Part shown: one piece after another, positions 1-7,722 of the stretch
Position numbering within the stretch: position 1 is the first letter of the stretch
Layout: every line of letters starts with the position of its first letter
Origin: Candidatus Dormiibacterota bacterium
GTDB lineage: Bacteria > Chloroflexota > Dormibacteria > Dormibacterales > Dormibacteraceae
Direction: 5' to 3'
NCBI GenBank assembly: GCA_003139695.1
Contig: PLJM01000011.1
Location: forward strand, 1-64,000
Length of the DNA: 64,000 nucleotides
Program-made: the position numbers and the translations under genes
Notes under the pieces: generated by a model
Told to the model about the DNA's origin: nothing
Seen by the model: the letters and a program-made list of their open reading frames with translations, nothing else
The model's database searches: none

Positions 1-145
1 TTAAAAGCGGGAAGCCCGCTTGCGCGAGCTTCCCAAGGCTGGGGTGGGGGCGTGATGTCGAAATTGGTGGCCGGGTTACCGGCGGACGATATGGTAGCAC
101 AGAGGTCCGCCGTCCACAAGATATAGACAACTGGGGACAAATCCG
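1..145. other. Leading intergenic stretch with nested hairpins
   Basis: No gene is seen before the ligase start. Bases 5-21 form a perfect 7-bp hairpin (AAGCGGG, loop AAG, CCCGCTT). Read on the minus strand it is followed by TTTT, the layout of an intrinsic terminator for leftward transcription. An alternative 7-bp pairing (GGGAAGC at 9-15 with GCTTCCC at 28-34) overlaps it. The gene it would serve is not visible. Confidence 0.3.
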
Positions 146-1195
146 TTGAAAACTCCGATCCCGCTCGACATGGAACCGATGCTCTCGGCCCCCAGCGACA
201 CCGGAATTCCCAAGGGGGAACGCTGGGAGTACGAGCCAAAATGGGACGGTTTTCGCACCCTGGTGTACCGCGACGGTGATGAGGTGGCCCTGATCAGCCG
301 CGGTTCCCGGCCGATGACCCGCTACTTTCCCGAGGTCCTGCCGGCCTTTCGTTCGCTGGGCCCAAACCGGCTGGTCCTGGACGGGGAGCTCATCGTCGTC
401 GGTAAAGGAGGGCTCGATTTCGGCGCCCTGCAGCAGCGCATCCACCCCGCCGACTCGCGGGTCCGCATGCTCAGCGCCGCCACCCCGGCGTGGTTTGTTG
501 CCTTCGACCTGCTGGCGGAGGGCGACGAGGACCTACGGGCTCTGCCATTGGGGGAGCGGCGCAAGCGCCTCGAGAAGTTGATGAAGGGCGCGAAGTCGCC
601 GATCTTTCTCACCCCTTACACGCGAGACCCGAAGACCGCCGAGAAATGGTTCGAGCAGTTCGAGGGCGCGGGTCTCGACGGCGTGATCGCGAAGTCGTGG
701 GATGGCGCTTACGTTCCGGGAAAGCGGAATTGGGTGAAGATCAAGCACCAGCGCACCGCCGACTGCGTCGTCATCGGCTGGCGCAAGTCAAATGATGGAC
801 AGTCGCTGGGGTCCCTTCTGCTCGGCCTGTACGACGGCAAAGGCACGCTGCATTACGTCGGCCACACCTCCTCCTTCAGCGCCGCGGAAAGAAAGGAGCT
901 GATCGCCAAGCTAAAGCCGCTGACGACCGAGACGCCCAAAGAATGGTCGGAGGCGGATGGCCGCATGCCTGGCGGGCAGAGTCGGTGGTCGCGCGGCAAG
1001 GAGGCCGAGTGGGTGACGGTCCGACCCGAGCTGGTGTGCGAGGTCGCTTACGACAAGCTGGAAGCCGGCCAGCGCTTCCGACATGCAACCAGATTCCTGC
1101 GCTGGCGTACCGATAAGCCGCCGAAGAAATGCGGCTTCGACCAGATCACGTCAGCCGTTGAGTTCGACGTCCGAGGGATTTTCGGAAGCAAGTAG
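146..1195 (+). CDS. ATP-dependent DNA ligase (LigC/LigD-ligase type)
   Basis: Seals nicks in duplex DNA through a lysyl-AMP intermediate. The protein is 349 aa. The nucleotidyltransferase motif I is EPKWDGFR with the adenylated lysine near residue 32, motif III is LDGELIV, motif IV is LDGVIAK and motif V is WVKIKH. The last ~130 residues fit an OB-fold. No polymerase or phosphoesterase domain is attached and no Ku gene is nearby, so it is the stand-alone ligase form rather than full LigD. The start chosen is TTG at 146; an ATG at 170 would remove eight residues and is also possible. The 3' end overlaps the convergent EcsC-like gene by 45 bp. Likely role is DNA repair; a link to end joining is only inference. 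Confidence 0.9.
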   Translation: MKTPIPLDMEPMLSAPSDTGIPKGERWEYEPKWDGFRTLVYRDGDEVALISRGSRPMTRYFPEVLPAFRSLGPNRLVLDGELIVVGKGGLDFGALQQRIHPADSRVRMLSAATPAWFVAFDLLAEGDEDLRALPLGERRKRLEKLMKGAKSPIFLTPYTRDPKTAEKWFEQFEGAGLDGVIAKSWDGAYVPGKRNWVKIKHQRTADCVVIGWRKSNDGQSLGSLLLGLYDGKGTLHYVGHTSSFSAAERKELIAKLKPLTTETPKEWSEADGRMPGGQSRWSRGKEAEWVTVRPELVCEVAYDKLEAGQRFRHATRFLRWRTDKPPKKCGFDQITSAVEFDVRGIFGSK

Positions 1196-1867
1196 CAGGG
1201 GTCGAGCCCCGGCTCCGCCGGGTCCGTAGTACTTCATCGCGGCGTGGCCGAGGCCGGTCACCGCCAGCCAATCAAAGCCGGCGCCTGCGGCAACACCGAC
1301 TCCCAATGGCACGACGCGCGCTGCCACCTTCGCCACTCCGGTGCTGGCAACACGAGCAAGGATGCGACTAAGAATCCGGCCGCCGCCGTGGGTCAGAAGA
1401 ATCGCGGGCAGCCGGCGGACCGCGGCAAGTGCGACCCGCTCTCCGCCCGCAACCAGGACATCTTCTCGAAGCTTCACAGCGCCACTCGTGATGCCGACCA
1501 CGACGAGAGCTTCGAGGACGCGGTCGTCGGAGCTGCCGAGCTCGTGTCCGTAGATGATCGCGATGGCGAGCACCAGCTCGATCTCCTGCTCGAGCGCGTA
1601 CAGCGCCTGGCTCGTGAGGGTCCCGACCGCCAGCATTGTGCCCAGCCCCGGCGCAATCGAGACCGCGCCGCTGATAGCACCAGTCGTGGCCACCCGCCTG
1701 CGGGTGGAACGGATCAGCCGCCGCGCCAGTTGGTCATTTGTGAGGTGCGGATTGGCTTCCTGCAACAGCCGGACCCGGGAGCGAATCGCCGGCTCGCGGT
1801 TGCTCACGGCGCGAGAGAGGCTGTGGAGGACCATGCGCAGCTGTGGTGGCAGCTTGTCAAGGTCCAT
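1151..1867 (-). CDS. EcsC-like/DUF697-like hydrophobic protein
   Basis: A 238-aa protein beginning MDLDKLPPQL, with a basic N-terminal third and then glycine/alanine-rich hydrophobic stretches around GAISGAVSIAPGLGTMLAVG and near the C-terminus (VVPLGVGVAAGAGFDWLAV). This pattern resembles the EcsC and DUF697 groups of membrane-associated proteins, but I cannot point to a catalytic motif and the function is unknown. An upstream in-frame start at 1906 would add 13 arginine-rich residues. The ATG at 1867 is preferred because a -10-like TAACCT lies eight bases before it. It is divergent from the nickel/cobalt permease and overlaps the 3' end of the ligase gene on the other strand. Confidence 0.55.
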   Translation of the reverse strand: MDLDKLPPQLRMVLHSLSRAVSNREPAIRSRVRLLQEANPHLTNDQLARRLIRSTRRRVATTGAISGAVSIAPGLGTMLAVGTLTSQALYALEQEIELVLAIAIIYGHELGSSDDRVLEALVVVGITSGAVKLREDVLVAGGERVALAAVRRLPAILLTHGGGRILSRILARVASTGVAKVAARVVPLGVGVAAGAGFDWLAVTGLGHAAMKYYGPGGAGARPLLLASENPSDVELNG

Positions 1868-1875
1868 CTGAGAAC

Positions 1876-1881
1876 AGGTTA
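1876..1881 (-). promoter_or_regulatory. -10 box of the EcsC-like gene (leaderless)
   Basis: On the minus strand TAACCT ends eight bases before the ATG at 1867. Transcription would begin at or next to the start codon. TTGCGA about 19 bp further upstream is a possible -35. Confidence 0.45.
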
Positions 1882-1906
1882 CCCGGCCCAGCCGCCTCCT
1901 TCGCAA

Positions 1907-1923
1907 GTGCGAGCCATTCGCAC
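1907..1923. promoter_or_regulatory. Inverted repeat GTGCGA-N5-TCGCAC, possible operator
   Basis: A perfect 6-bp inverted repeat lies in the 120-bp divergent gap between the EcsC-like gene and the nickel/cobalt permease. A second near-dyad, TGCGAC-CTT-GTCGCG, lies near 1953-1967. A metal-responsive repressor site would make sense in front of a metal transporter, but the sequence matches no operator I can name. Confidence 0.3.
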
Positions 1924-1975
1924 CTTCGAGGAGGGTGATTTGAATATCTACTTGCGACCTTGTCGCGATAACGGT

Positions 1976-1981
1976 TAACCT
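1976..1981 (+). promoter_or_regulatory. -10 box of the nickel/cobalt permease gene (leaderless)
   Basis: TAACCT ends six bases before the GTG start at 1988, leaving no room for a Shine-Dalgarno sequence. Confidence 0.4.
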
Positions 1982-1987
1982 CGGCGT

Positions 1988-3064
1988 GTGGCCTCCATGA
2001 CTGCCCTTCTACGACAGTCATTCGACCGCGGAGAGCGCAGCCGCCTGGCGGCGTTCTTCGGCGGGGTAGGGCTGCTCCATGTCGCCGGATGGGGACTCCT
2101 GATCTTCTATGGCGCCGGCCACCCCACGATCCTGGCGCTCGGCGGCCTTGCGTACACGTTCGGGTTGCGCCACGCGTTCGACGCCGACCACATCGCGGCC
2201 ATCGACAACACCACCCGCAAGCTTCTTCAGGACGGTCGTAAGCCGGTTGGAGTCGGGTTCTTCTTCTCGCTCGGCCACTCCTCGGTGGTCTTCTTGATTG
2301 CGGCTGCGTTGGGCCTTGCGGTCAAGTGGATCGTCGAAGGCGTCTCCGGCAATGGGGGAGAGCTGCGGATCGTCGGGAGCCTCGTCGCGGGCCTGGTCTC
2401 CGGCGGGTTCCTCGTGGTGATCGGGCTGATGAACCTCGTGATCCTGCTGGACATCGTTCGGGTCTATCGCCGCATGAAAGGTGGGGAATACGACAGCGAA
2501 TCGCTCGAGCACGAGCTCACCGCCGGCGGGCTCATGACCAAAATCTTTGGGCGCCTGTTCCGGGTCATCAAGCACAGCTGGCAGATGTATTTCGTGGGAT
2601 TTCTGTTCGGCCTCGGCTTCGACACCGCGTCGGAGGTTGCCCTCCTTGCTGTTTCGGCCGGCGCTGCCGCCAATGGCATCCCGTTTGGGGCCATCATCGC
2701 TCTGCCCCTGATCTTCGCGGCCGGCATGTCGCTCATGGACACCGCCGATGGAGCGTTCATGGCCAAGGCCTATTCATGGGCGTTCGCCAGCCCCGTCCGC
2801 AAGGTGTTCTACAACCTGACGATGACGAGCCTGTCGGTGTTCGTGGCGCTCTTCGTCGGACTCGTGGAGCTGCTGCAGGTTCTCATCCACTCGCTCAACC
2901 TGAAAGGTGGCGTGTTCAGCGCCATCGCCGGCTTCGACCTCATCGGCAGGGCGGGCTACGTCATAGTCGCGGCCTTCGTGCTGGCCTGGGCAGCCGCATT
3001 CGTGATCTACAAGGCGCGCCGTATCGATGAGCGGTGGGCGGCGCTGGTGGAAGAGGTCGCCTAG
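1988..3064 (+). CDS. Nickel/cobalt permease, NiCoT family (HoxN/NixA/NicT type)
   Basis: A secondary transporter that takes up Ni(II) and/or Co(II). The 358-aa protein has about eight hydrophobic segments and carries the family signature RHAFDADHIAAIDN (the HX4DH metal-binding motif in the second membrane segment), followed by LGHSSVVF and FGLGFDTASE, both NiCoT hallmarks. A hydrophilic loop follows the fourth segment, as is usual. The GTG at 1988 is used; an ATG nine bases later is an equal alternative. Cobalt supply would be relevant because the ribonucleotide reductase in this window needs B12, and nickel could serve enzymes outside it; sequence alone does not separate Ni from Co preference. 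Confidence 0.9.
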   Translation: MASMTALLRQSFDRGERSRLAAFFGGVGLLHVAGWGLLIFYGAGHPTILALGGLAYTFGLRHAFDADHIAAIDNTTRKLLQDGRKPVGVGFFFSLGHSSVVFLIAAALGLAVKWIVEGVSGNGGELRIVGSLVAGLVSGGFLVVIGLMNLVILLDIVRVYRRMKGGEYDSESLEHELTAGGLMTKIFGRLFRVIKHSWQMYFVGFLFGLGFDTASEVALLAVSAGAAANGIPFGAIIALPLIFAAGMSLMDTADGAFMAKAYSWAFASPVRKVFYNLTMTSLSVFVALFVGLVELLQVLIHSLNLKGGVFSAIAGFDLIGRAGYVIVAAFVLAWAAAFVIYKARRIDERWAALVEEVA

Positions 3065-3089
3065 CTCTCCAACGAAAGGCCCACCATCG

Positions 3090-4070
3090 TCACGGGGTGG
3101 GGGCGTCGTCTCGCAGCAGCCCTTTGGCCTTGAGGTCGTGCCACAGCGCCGGCGGGATGTCCACCTCGAACATGCTTAGGCTCTCGTCGAGCTGATCCAC
3201 CGATCGGCAACCGACGACAACGCAGCTCACTGAAGGATGGCCAAGCGGAAATTGCAGTGCCGCGGCTTTGAGTGGCACACCGTGACTGTCACAGACGGCA
3301 CGAATCTTTCGCGCGCGCTCGAGGAGAGGCTGCGGCGCGGCCGTGTAGTTATATCGCGCGCCTGGCTTGGGATCCGCGAGGATCCCGCTGTTGTAGACGC
3401 CGGCTGCGATGATCGCGATGCCGCGCTCGACGCAGATGGGGAGGAGCTCGTCGAGGGCGACCTGGTCGAGGAGGGTGTAGCGGCCGGCAAGCAGGAAGCA
3501 GTCGAAATTCCCTTCTCGCGCGAAGCGGGCGAGCATCTCGGCCTGGTTCATGCCGGCGCCGACTGCTTGAATTACTCCTTCCGAGCGCAGATGGTCCAGT
3601 GCTTTGTAAGCGCCGCGAATCGCGTCGTCGTAATGGTCGTCCGGGTCGTGGATGTGAAGGATGTCGATGCGCCCCAGCTGCAAGCGCCCGAGGCTCTCAT
3701 CCACCGAACGCAACACTCCGTCGTAGGTGAAATCGAATACCGGGTTGACGGGCGGTGTGCCCTGGAAATTCTGGCTGGGCTCTGGCGGGGCGTCAGCGCG
3801 GAGCAGGCGTCCGACCTTGCTGGCGAGCACGAACTCCTCTCGCAGCTGGTCATGGAGGGCCTTCCCGAGACGCATCTCAGCCAGGCCGAATCCGTACAGA
3901 GGCGCGGTGTCGAAATGCCGGATGCCCGCGTCCCACGCCCGAGAGATCACAGCCAGGGCCTGCTCCTCGGGCACGGCTTCGTAAAGGCCGGCGAGCGGCG
4001 CCGTGCCAAGGCCGAAACGGGTCACTTCAAGGGAAGTGCGTCCGAGCCGTGCGCGCTCGCCCGGATTCAT
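3090..4070 (-). CDS. Aldo/keto reductase, likely L-fucose (D-threo-aldose) 1-dehydrogenase
   Basis: Likely oxidises L-fucose or a related D-threo-aldose to the lactone with NAD(P). The 326-aa protein has the AKR barrel pattern: FDTAPLYG with catalytic Asp and Tyr near residues 54-59, the lysine in VLASKVG, the histidine in ILHIHDPDD, and a C-terminal cofactor region with VVGCRSVDQLDESL. The sequence style (GTAPLAGLYEAV) fits the L-fucose dehydrogenase/pyridoxal 4-dehydrogenase branch. It is divergent from a fuconate dehydratase 47 bp away, which supports the fucose assignment. GGGAG lies about 11 bases before the ATG. No fuconolactonase or later pathway enzyme is found nearby. Confidence 0.8.
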   Translation of the reverse strand: MNPGERARLGRTSLEVTRFGLGTAPLAGLYEAVPEEQALAVISRAWDAGIRHFDTAPLYGFGLAEMRLGKALHDQLREEFVLASKVGRLLRADAPPEPSQNFQGTPPVNPVFDFTYDGVLRSVDESLGRLQLGRIDILHIHDPDDHYDDAIRGAYKALDHLRSEGVIQAVGAGMNQAEMLARFAREGNFDCFLLAGRYTLLDQVALDELLPICVERGIAIIAAGVYNSGILADPKPGARYNYTAAPQPLLERARKIRAVCDSHGVPLKAAALQFPLGHPSVSCVVVGCRSVDQLDESLSMFEVDIPPALWHDLKAKGLLRDDAPTP

Positions 4071-4102
4071 CAGGCGATGTCTCCCGCGTCGAACATGGGC
4101 TT

Positions 4103-4108
4103 TAGCCT
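4103..4108 (+). promoter_or_regulatory. -10 box of the fuconate dehydratase gene (leaderless)
   Basis: TAGCCT ends nine bases before the ATG at 4118. The 47-bp divergent gap must also hold the promoter for the aldo/keto reductase, so the two are probably co-regulated. Confidence 0.4.
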
Positions 4109-4117
4109 ATATCGGAC

Positions 4118-5419
4118 ATGGCGACCAAGATCCTGCGGGCGACGGCACGAGATATCCGCTTTCCCACCTCACGAACGCTCGACGGGTCGGACGCCATGAG
4201 CGCTGACCCAGACTATTCGGCCGCCTACGTTGTCCTCGAGACGGACCATCCCTCCGGCCTGGAGGGGCATGGGCTCACATTCACGACAGGGCGGGGCACC
4301 GAGCTCTGCGTCGCCGCGGCGAAGCTGCTGGCCGTTCAGGTCGTCGGTCGGACCATCGAAGAGATCGCAGCCGACATGTCGGGCTTCTGGCGCGGGTTGG
4401 TGGGAGACAGCCAGCTCAGGTGGCTTGGCCCCGAGAAGGGCGTCGTCCATCTCGCCACAGCGGCACTCGTCAATGCGGTGTGGGACCTCTACGCGAAGGT
4501 CGAGGACAAGCCTCTGTGGAAGCTCCTGTCCGATATGTCTCCGGATGAGCTGGTGGCGTGTGTGGACTTCCGATACATCGATGACGTGCTGCCGCCCGAC
4601 GAAGCGCTCGAGATCCTCCGCCTCAACGTTGCCACCCGACCCGCGCGCGAGGTGGAGATGCTTCGAGAAGGCTTCCCGGCGTACACGACCTCGGCGGGCT
4701 GGCTGGGCTACTCGGACGAGAAGATCCGGGTCCTGGCCGAGCAGGCGATGGCTGCGGGCTTCACGCAGCTGAAGATGAAGGTTGGCGGCGACCCGGAGTC
4801 GGACTTACGGCGGGCACGAATATTGCGCGAAGCCATCGGCCCGGATCGGCAGCTCATGGTCGACGCGAACCAGGTCTGGGGAGTCGACGAGGCGATCAAT
4901 GCGATGCGGAGCCTGGCTGAGGTGAAGCCGTGGTGGATCGAGGAGCCGACCAGTCCCGATGACGTCCTCGGCCACCGGCGCATCCGCGAGGCGGTAGCGC
5001 CCATCGGTGTCGCGACCGGCGAGCACGTGCACAACCGCGTGATGTGGAAGCAATTTCTGCAAGCCGGGGCCATTGACTTCTGCCAGATCGACAGCTGCAG
5101 ATTGGGCGGGGTCAATGAGGTTATCGCCGTGTTGCTGCTGGCCGCCAAGTTTGGGGTGCCGGTATGCCCGCATGCGGGTGGGGTTGGCCTGTGCGAATAC
5201 GTCCAGCACATCGCGATCTTTGACTACATAGCCGTCGGCGGATCGCTCGACAACCGAACGTGCGAATACGTCGACCATCTCCACGAGCACTTCGTGCATC
5301 CGGTCCGGGTGGAACACGGACGCTACATGCCGCCAACAGCACCCGGCTACAGCGCAGAGATGAAGCCTGAATCGCTCGCGGTCTATGAGTACCCGGGCGG
5401 CAAGGCCTGGACCGATTAG
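4118..5419 (+). CDS. L-fuconate dehydratase (enolase superfamily)
   Basis: Dehydrates L-fuconate to 2-keto-3-deoxy-L-fuconate in non-phosphorylative fucose breakdown. The 433-aa protein has the mandelate racemase-like N-terminal cap and a barrel with the general-base lysines in LKMKVGG (about residue 220), and metal ligands in MVDANQVW, WIEEPT and ATGEHVHN. A C-terminal CPHAGGVGLCEYVQH matches the fuconate dehydratase subgroup. The N-terminus (ILRATARDIRFPTSRTLDGS) is also typical of that subgroup. It pairs divergently with the likely fucose dehydrogenase. Its last four bases overlap the end of the convergent gene at 5416. Confidence 0.88.
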   Translation: MATKILRATARDIRFPTSRTLDGSDAMSADPDYSAAYVVLETDHPSGLEGHGLTFTTGRGTELCVAAAKLLAVQVVGRTIEEIAADMSGFWRGLVGDSQLRWLGPEKGVVHLATAALVNAVWDLYAKVEDKPLWKLLSDMSPDELVACVDFRYIDDVLPPDEALEILRLNVATRPAREVEMLREGFPAYTTSAGWLGYSDEKIRVLAEQAMAAGFTQLKMKVGGDPESDLRRARILREAIGPDRQLMVDANQVWGVDEAINAMRSLAEVKPWWIEEPTSPDDVLGHRRIREAVAPIGVATGEHVHNRVMWKQFLQAGAIDFCQIDSCRLGGVNEVIAVLLLAAKFGVPVCPHAGGVGLCEYVQHIAIFDYIAVGGSLDNRTCEYVDHLHEHFVHPVRVEHGRYMPPTAPGYSAEMKPESLAVYEYPGGKAWTD

Positions 5420-6165
5420 CTGTTGATCTTGTCGCTGTCGTAGGTGATGCCGTCTGCCGGCGTCGCCGCCAACGCTTCAATCTCAGGGTCGTTGATGATG
5501 GCGTCGATCAGCGCCTGCGGTCCGCCGACATAGGTGTAGGGGAAGTCGATCTCAGAAGCCACGCACCAGGCTCGGTCGTCAGGCCACCACAGGTTCGGTC
5601 CGTCCTCCCAACTCAGCGCTTTGGTCAAGGGTGCGTGGTAGATGAGATAGTCGCGACCAGGCAGCCGGACCCGCGGACCGTCGGGCCGGGGAGGCCGCGG
5701 CGTCGACAAGCGAAGCTGAACGCGGCTTAGCGCAATACGCAAGCGTGCGAACGGCGGCCGTGCCGCGACAAAAACATTTGCACTACCCGGATAGCCGTAT
5801 CCGTCCCACAGGCAGAACCAGCACGAGTCTGGCGTACTCGTATGCGCTGAGAGCAGCGCGACGAGCGCTGCGGCTTGGCGGTCCGATAGGACGCCGAGCT
5901 TCGGGGGGTCCGGATCCAAGTCAGGCGGCGCGATAGTGTGGAACTGCATCTCCGGGTGAACAGTCTTGCCGCTCTGGGCGGCGACATCGGACCACCGAAC
6001 GTCAACGCCGGGGTGCCCGGCATTGGCCGGGTGAAAGATGCGTGCATAAGCCCGGAAGACTGGCGGGACCACAGAGCCGACGTCCTGCGCGAACGGGTGG
6101 ACACTGTCACGTATCCAGTCCGCGGCTTGAACCTGGTCGCTCACCGGGAGCCTTGGCCACTGCAT
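5416..6165 (-). CDS. Uncharacterised 249-aa protein
   Basis: I do not recognise a named family. The protein is soluble-looking, acidic and aromatic-rich, with a central segment SCWFCLWDGYGYPGSANVF and a later LPGRDYLIYHAPL followed by NLWWPDDRAWCVASEIDFPYTYVGG. The overall style recalls conserved hypothetical proteins common in actinobacteria and related soil bacteria. Two cysteines sit in CWFC, but no other metal-site partners are obvious. It is convergent with fuconate dehydratase (4-bp overlap) and lies downstream of the VOC gene on the same strand with a 36-bp gap, so the two may be co-transcribed. No function is proposed. Confidence 0.7.
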   Translation of the reverse strand: MQWPRLPVSDQVQAADWIRDSVHPFAQDVGSVVPPVFRAYARIFHPANAGHPGVDVRWSDVAAQSGKTVHPEMQFHTIAPPDLDPDPPKLGVLSDRQAAALVALLSAHTSTPDSCWFCLWDGYGYPGSANVFVAARPPFARLRIALSRVQLRLSTPRPPRPDGPRVRLPGRDYLIYHAPLTKALSWEDGPNLWWPDDRAWCVASEIDFPYTYVGGPQALIDAIINDPEIEALAATPADGITYDSDKINS

Positions 6166-6201
6166 GTGCCAACTGTGGCACCGAACCGAATGCGTTGCGG
6201 C

Positions 6202-6735
6202 TTAGGTTTGGTCGGCGCCTTCTTTGAACAGACCTTCGAGGTCCAGCTTCCGGTTGCCGAATGTCAAATGGCCGTCCTCGTCGCGCGGCCACTGGTCCTC
6301 AGGCCGGTCCCAGGCCAGTTCAAGCCCGTTTCCATCGGGGTCGCTCAGGTAAAGAGCTTCGTGGGTGCCGTGGTCGTTGTACCCGTCGAGCGGCCAGTTG
6401 GCAGCCGCGAGCCTGCGAAACGCGTCGCCCAGGGCGGCGCGCGTCGGATATTTGATGGCGACGTGGTAGAGACCGGTGGTTCCGGGCGGTGGAGGGTTGC
6501 CGCCCTTTGACTCCCACGTGTTGAAGCCGAGGTGGTGGTGGTACCCGCCGGCGGACAGGAACAGGGCTTGTGGCATCCGGAATATGACGTCGAAGCCGAG
6601 GACGCCCACGTAGAAGGAATGAACGCGATCGATGTCGGCGGTCTTCAGGTGGACGTGGCCGATGCTCACTCCGGCGTCGATAGGCTTGGAGCTGCGCTCG
6701 CGCGGCGTCACGTTCTGGATTAGCTGGTGCTTCAT
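6202..6735 (-). CDS. VOC (glyoxalase/ring-cleavage dioxygenase) family protein
   Basis: A 177-aa metal-dependent vicinal-oxygen-chelate protein. It has two beta-alpha-beta-beta-beta modules: the first starts IGHVHLKTADIDRVHSFYV with a ligand histidine, the second GLYHVAIKYPTRAAL with the next histidine, and the module ends LSDPDGNGLELAWDRP, giving the metal-binding glutamate. The pattern LGFDVIFRMPQALFLSAGGYHHHLG is close to the catechol 2,3-dioxygenase-like (CatE) subgroup; the substrate is unknown. A strong purine-rich ribosome site (GAGGAGAGAG) precedes the ATG. The divergent neighbour is a GNAT acetyltransferase, with one of the paired intergenic repeats between them. Confidence 0.85.
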   Translation of the reverse strand: MKHQLIQNVTPRERSSKPIDAGVSIGHVHLKTADIDRVHSFYVGVLGFDVIFRMPQALFLSAGGYHHHLGFNTWESKGGNPPPPGTTGLYHVAIKYPTRAALGDAFRRLAAANWPLDGYNDHGTHEALYLSDPDGNGLELAWDRPEDQWPRDEDGHLTFGNRKLDLEGLFKEGADQT

Positions 6736-6810
6736 TTCTCTCTCCTCATACCTCCGCTGGAGGCACTCGAAACCAGAACCGGGGGGACTGGGGGTTTGTT
6801 CGGCAGCGGA

Positions 6811-6878
6811 CGACCATAAATGCCCTTCTGGACGCCCGATTTCTCAGGACCCGACCGTTCGTGCCCGAATGGCGGGCT
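6811..6878 (-). repeat. Paired-palindrome intergenic element, copy A
   Basis: Two 18-bp units at 6814-6831 and 6855-6872 have centres 41 bp apart. On the minus strand the first reads CCATTCGGGCACGAACGG and the second CCAGAAGGGCATTTATGG. Both are imperfect palindromes with CCATT/AATGG-type arms around a GGGCAC core. The copy lies between the divergent VOC and GNAT genes. Four further copies are annotated in this window. Confidence 0.7.
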
Positions 6879-6895
6879 TCCAGGGCTTTTCGGGC

Positions 6896-7612
6896 ATGCT
6901 TGGTACCGTGGAATCGCCGCCGCCTTCGAAGCTCACCTGGTCGCCCGCCCGTGAGCCGGCTCGGACGGCGATCGACGGGGACTTGGTCCGGCTGGAGGTG
7001 CTCGATCCCGAGCGCCACGCTGCTTCTCTGTTCACCTCGTCGCATGTGCCCGGCGCCGACGATCTCTGGCGGCACCTCCCCTACGGTCCCTTCGCCGCCC
7101 AGGTGGAGTTCACCGCCTGGCTCGAGCAGCGCGCCGCGTCGGCCGATCCGCTCTTCTTCGCGGTGATCGACTGGGAGTCGATGCGCGCGCTGGGGATGGC
7201 CAGCTACTTGCGGATCGAGCCCGCGCACGGCGTGATCGAGATCGGCCACATCTGGTTCGCGCCCGAGCTCCAGCGCACGCGCCAGGCGACTGAAGCGATC
7301 TTCCTCCTGGCCAGGACTGCGTTCGATGACCTCGGCTATCGCCGGCTCGAGTGGAAGTGCGATTCTCTCAACCTTGCCTCGCGGCGGGCGGCCGAGCGCT
7401 TCGGGTTCACGTACGAGGGCATCTTCCGCCAGCACATGATCGTCAAGGGTCGCAATCGCGACACCGCCTGGTTCTCGATGACCGATGGCGAGTGGCCGGT
7501 CAGGCGGGCGGCCTTCGAGGCCTGGCTGGCGCCCGAGAACTTCGACGAGGCCGGCCGCCAGCGTCGATCGTTGGTGGAGCTGCGGAAGTCGATCGATGCC
7601 GGTAGTGCTTAG
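6896..7612 (+). CDS. GNAT family N-acetyltransferase (RimJ/RimL-like)
   Basis: Transfers an acetyl group from acetyl-CoA to an amine, probably a protein N-terminus or small molecule. The 238-aa protein resembles the RimJ/RimL branch: a first strand DGDLVRLEVLDPERHAASL, then GMASYLRIEPAHGVIEIGHIWFAPELQ, where QRTRQATEA replaces the usual acetyl-CoA pyrophosphate loop, and the C-terminal NLASRRAAERFGFTYEGIFR, which is the characteristic motif B. The reading frame is open upstream to 6632, but that region lies in the repeat element and the VOC gene, so the ATG at 6896 (or 6869) is the probable start. It is convergent with nrdJ across a hairpin repeat. Confidence 0.85.
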   Translation: MLGTVESPPPSKLTWSPAREPARTAIDGDLVRLEVLDPERHAASLFTSSHVPGADDLWRHLPYGPFAAQVEFTAWLEQRAASADPLFFAVIDWESMRALGMASYLRIEPAHGVIEIGHIWFAPELQRTRQATEAIFLLARTAFDDLGYRRLEWKCDSLNLASRRAAERFGFTYEGIFRQHMIVKGRNRDTAWFSMTDGEWPVRRAAFEAWLAPENFDEAGRQRRSLVELRKSIDAGSA

Positions 7613-7615
7613 CCG

Positions 7616-7694
7616 GACGTCCCCTCCGGCCCCGGCTGGGCCACCTCCCCGGCGAGCGGGGAGGACTACCGGTCGGCTGTTGCCGACCTACCCT
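7616..7694 (-). repeat. Three-hairpin intergenic repeat, copy 1
   Basis: On the minus strand it contains, in order, a GTCGGC/GCCGAC hairpin, a CCTCCCCG...GGGGAGG hairpin, and a third stem GGCCC-AGCC-GGGGCC followed by GGAGGGG. It sits between the convergent GNAT and nrdJ genes, where the stable stems could end or protect both transcripts. Confidence 0.7.
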
Positions 7695-7722
7695 CAGGCC
7701 CTTCAGAGAAACGCTTAATCGT

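Noticed and set aside
5727-6110. Alternative minus-strand frames within the 249-aa unknown gene
   Set aside because: Serine/arginine-rich shadow translations; the 249-aa frame has the more natural composition and aromatic motifs.
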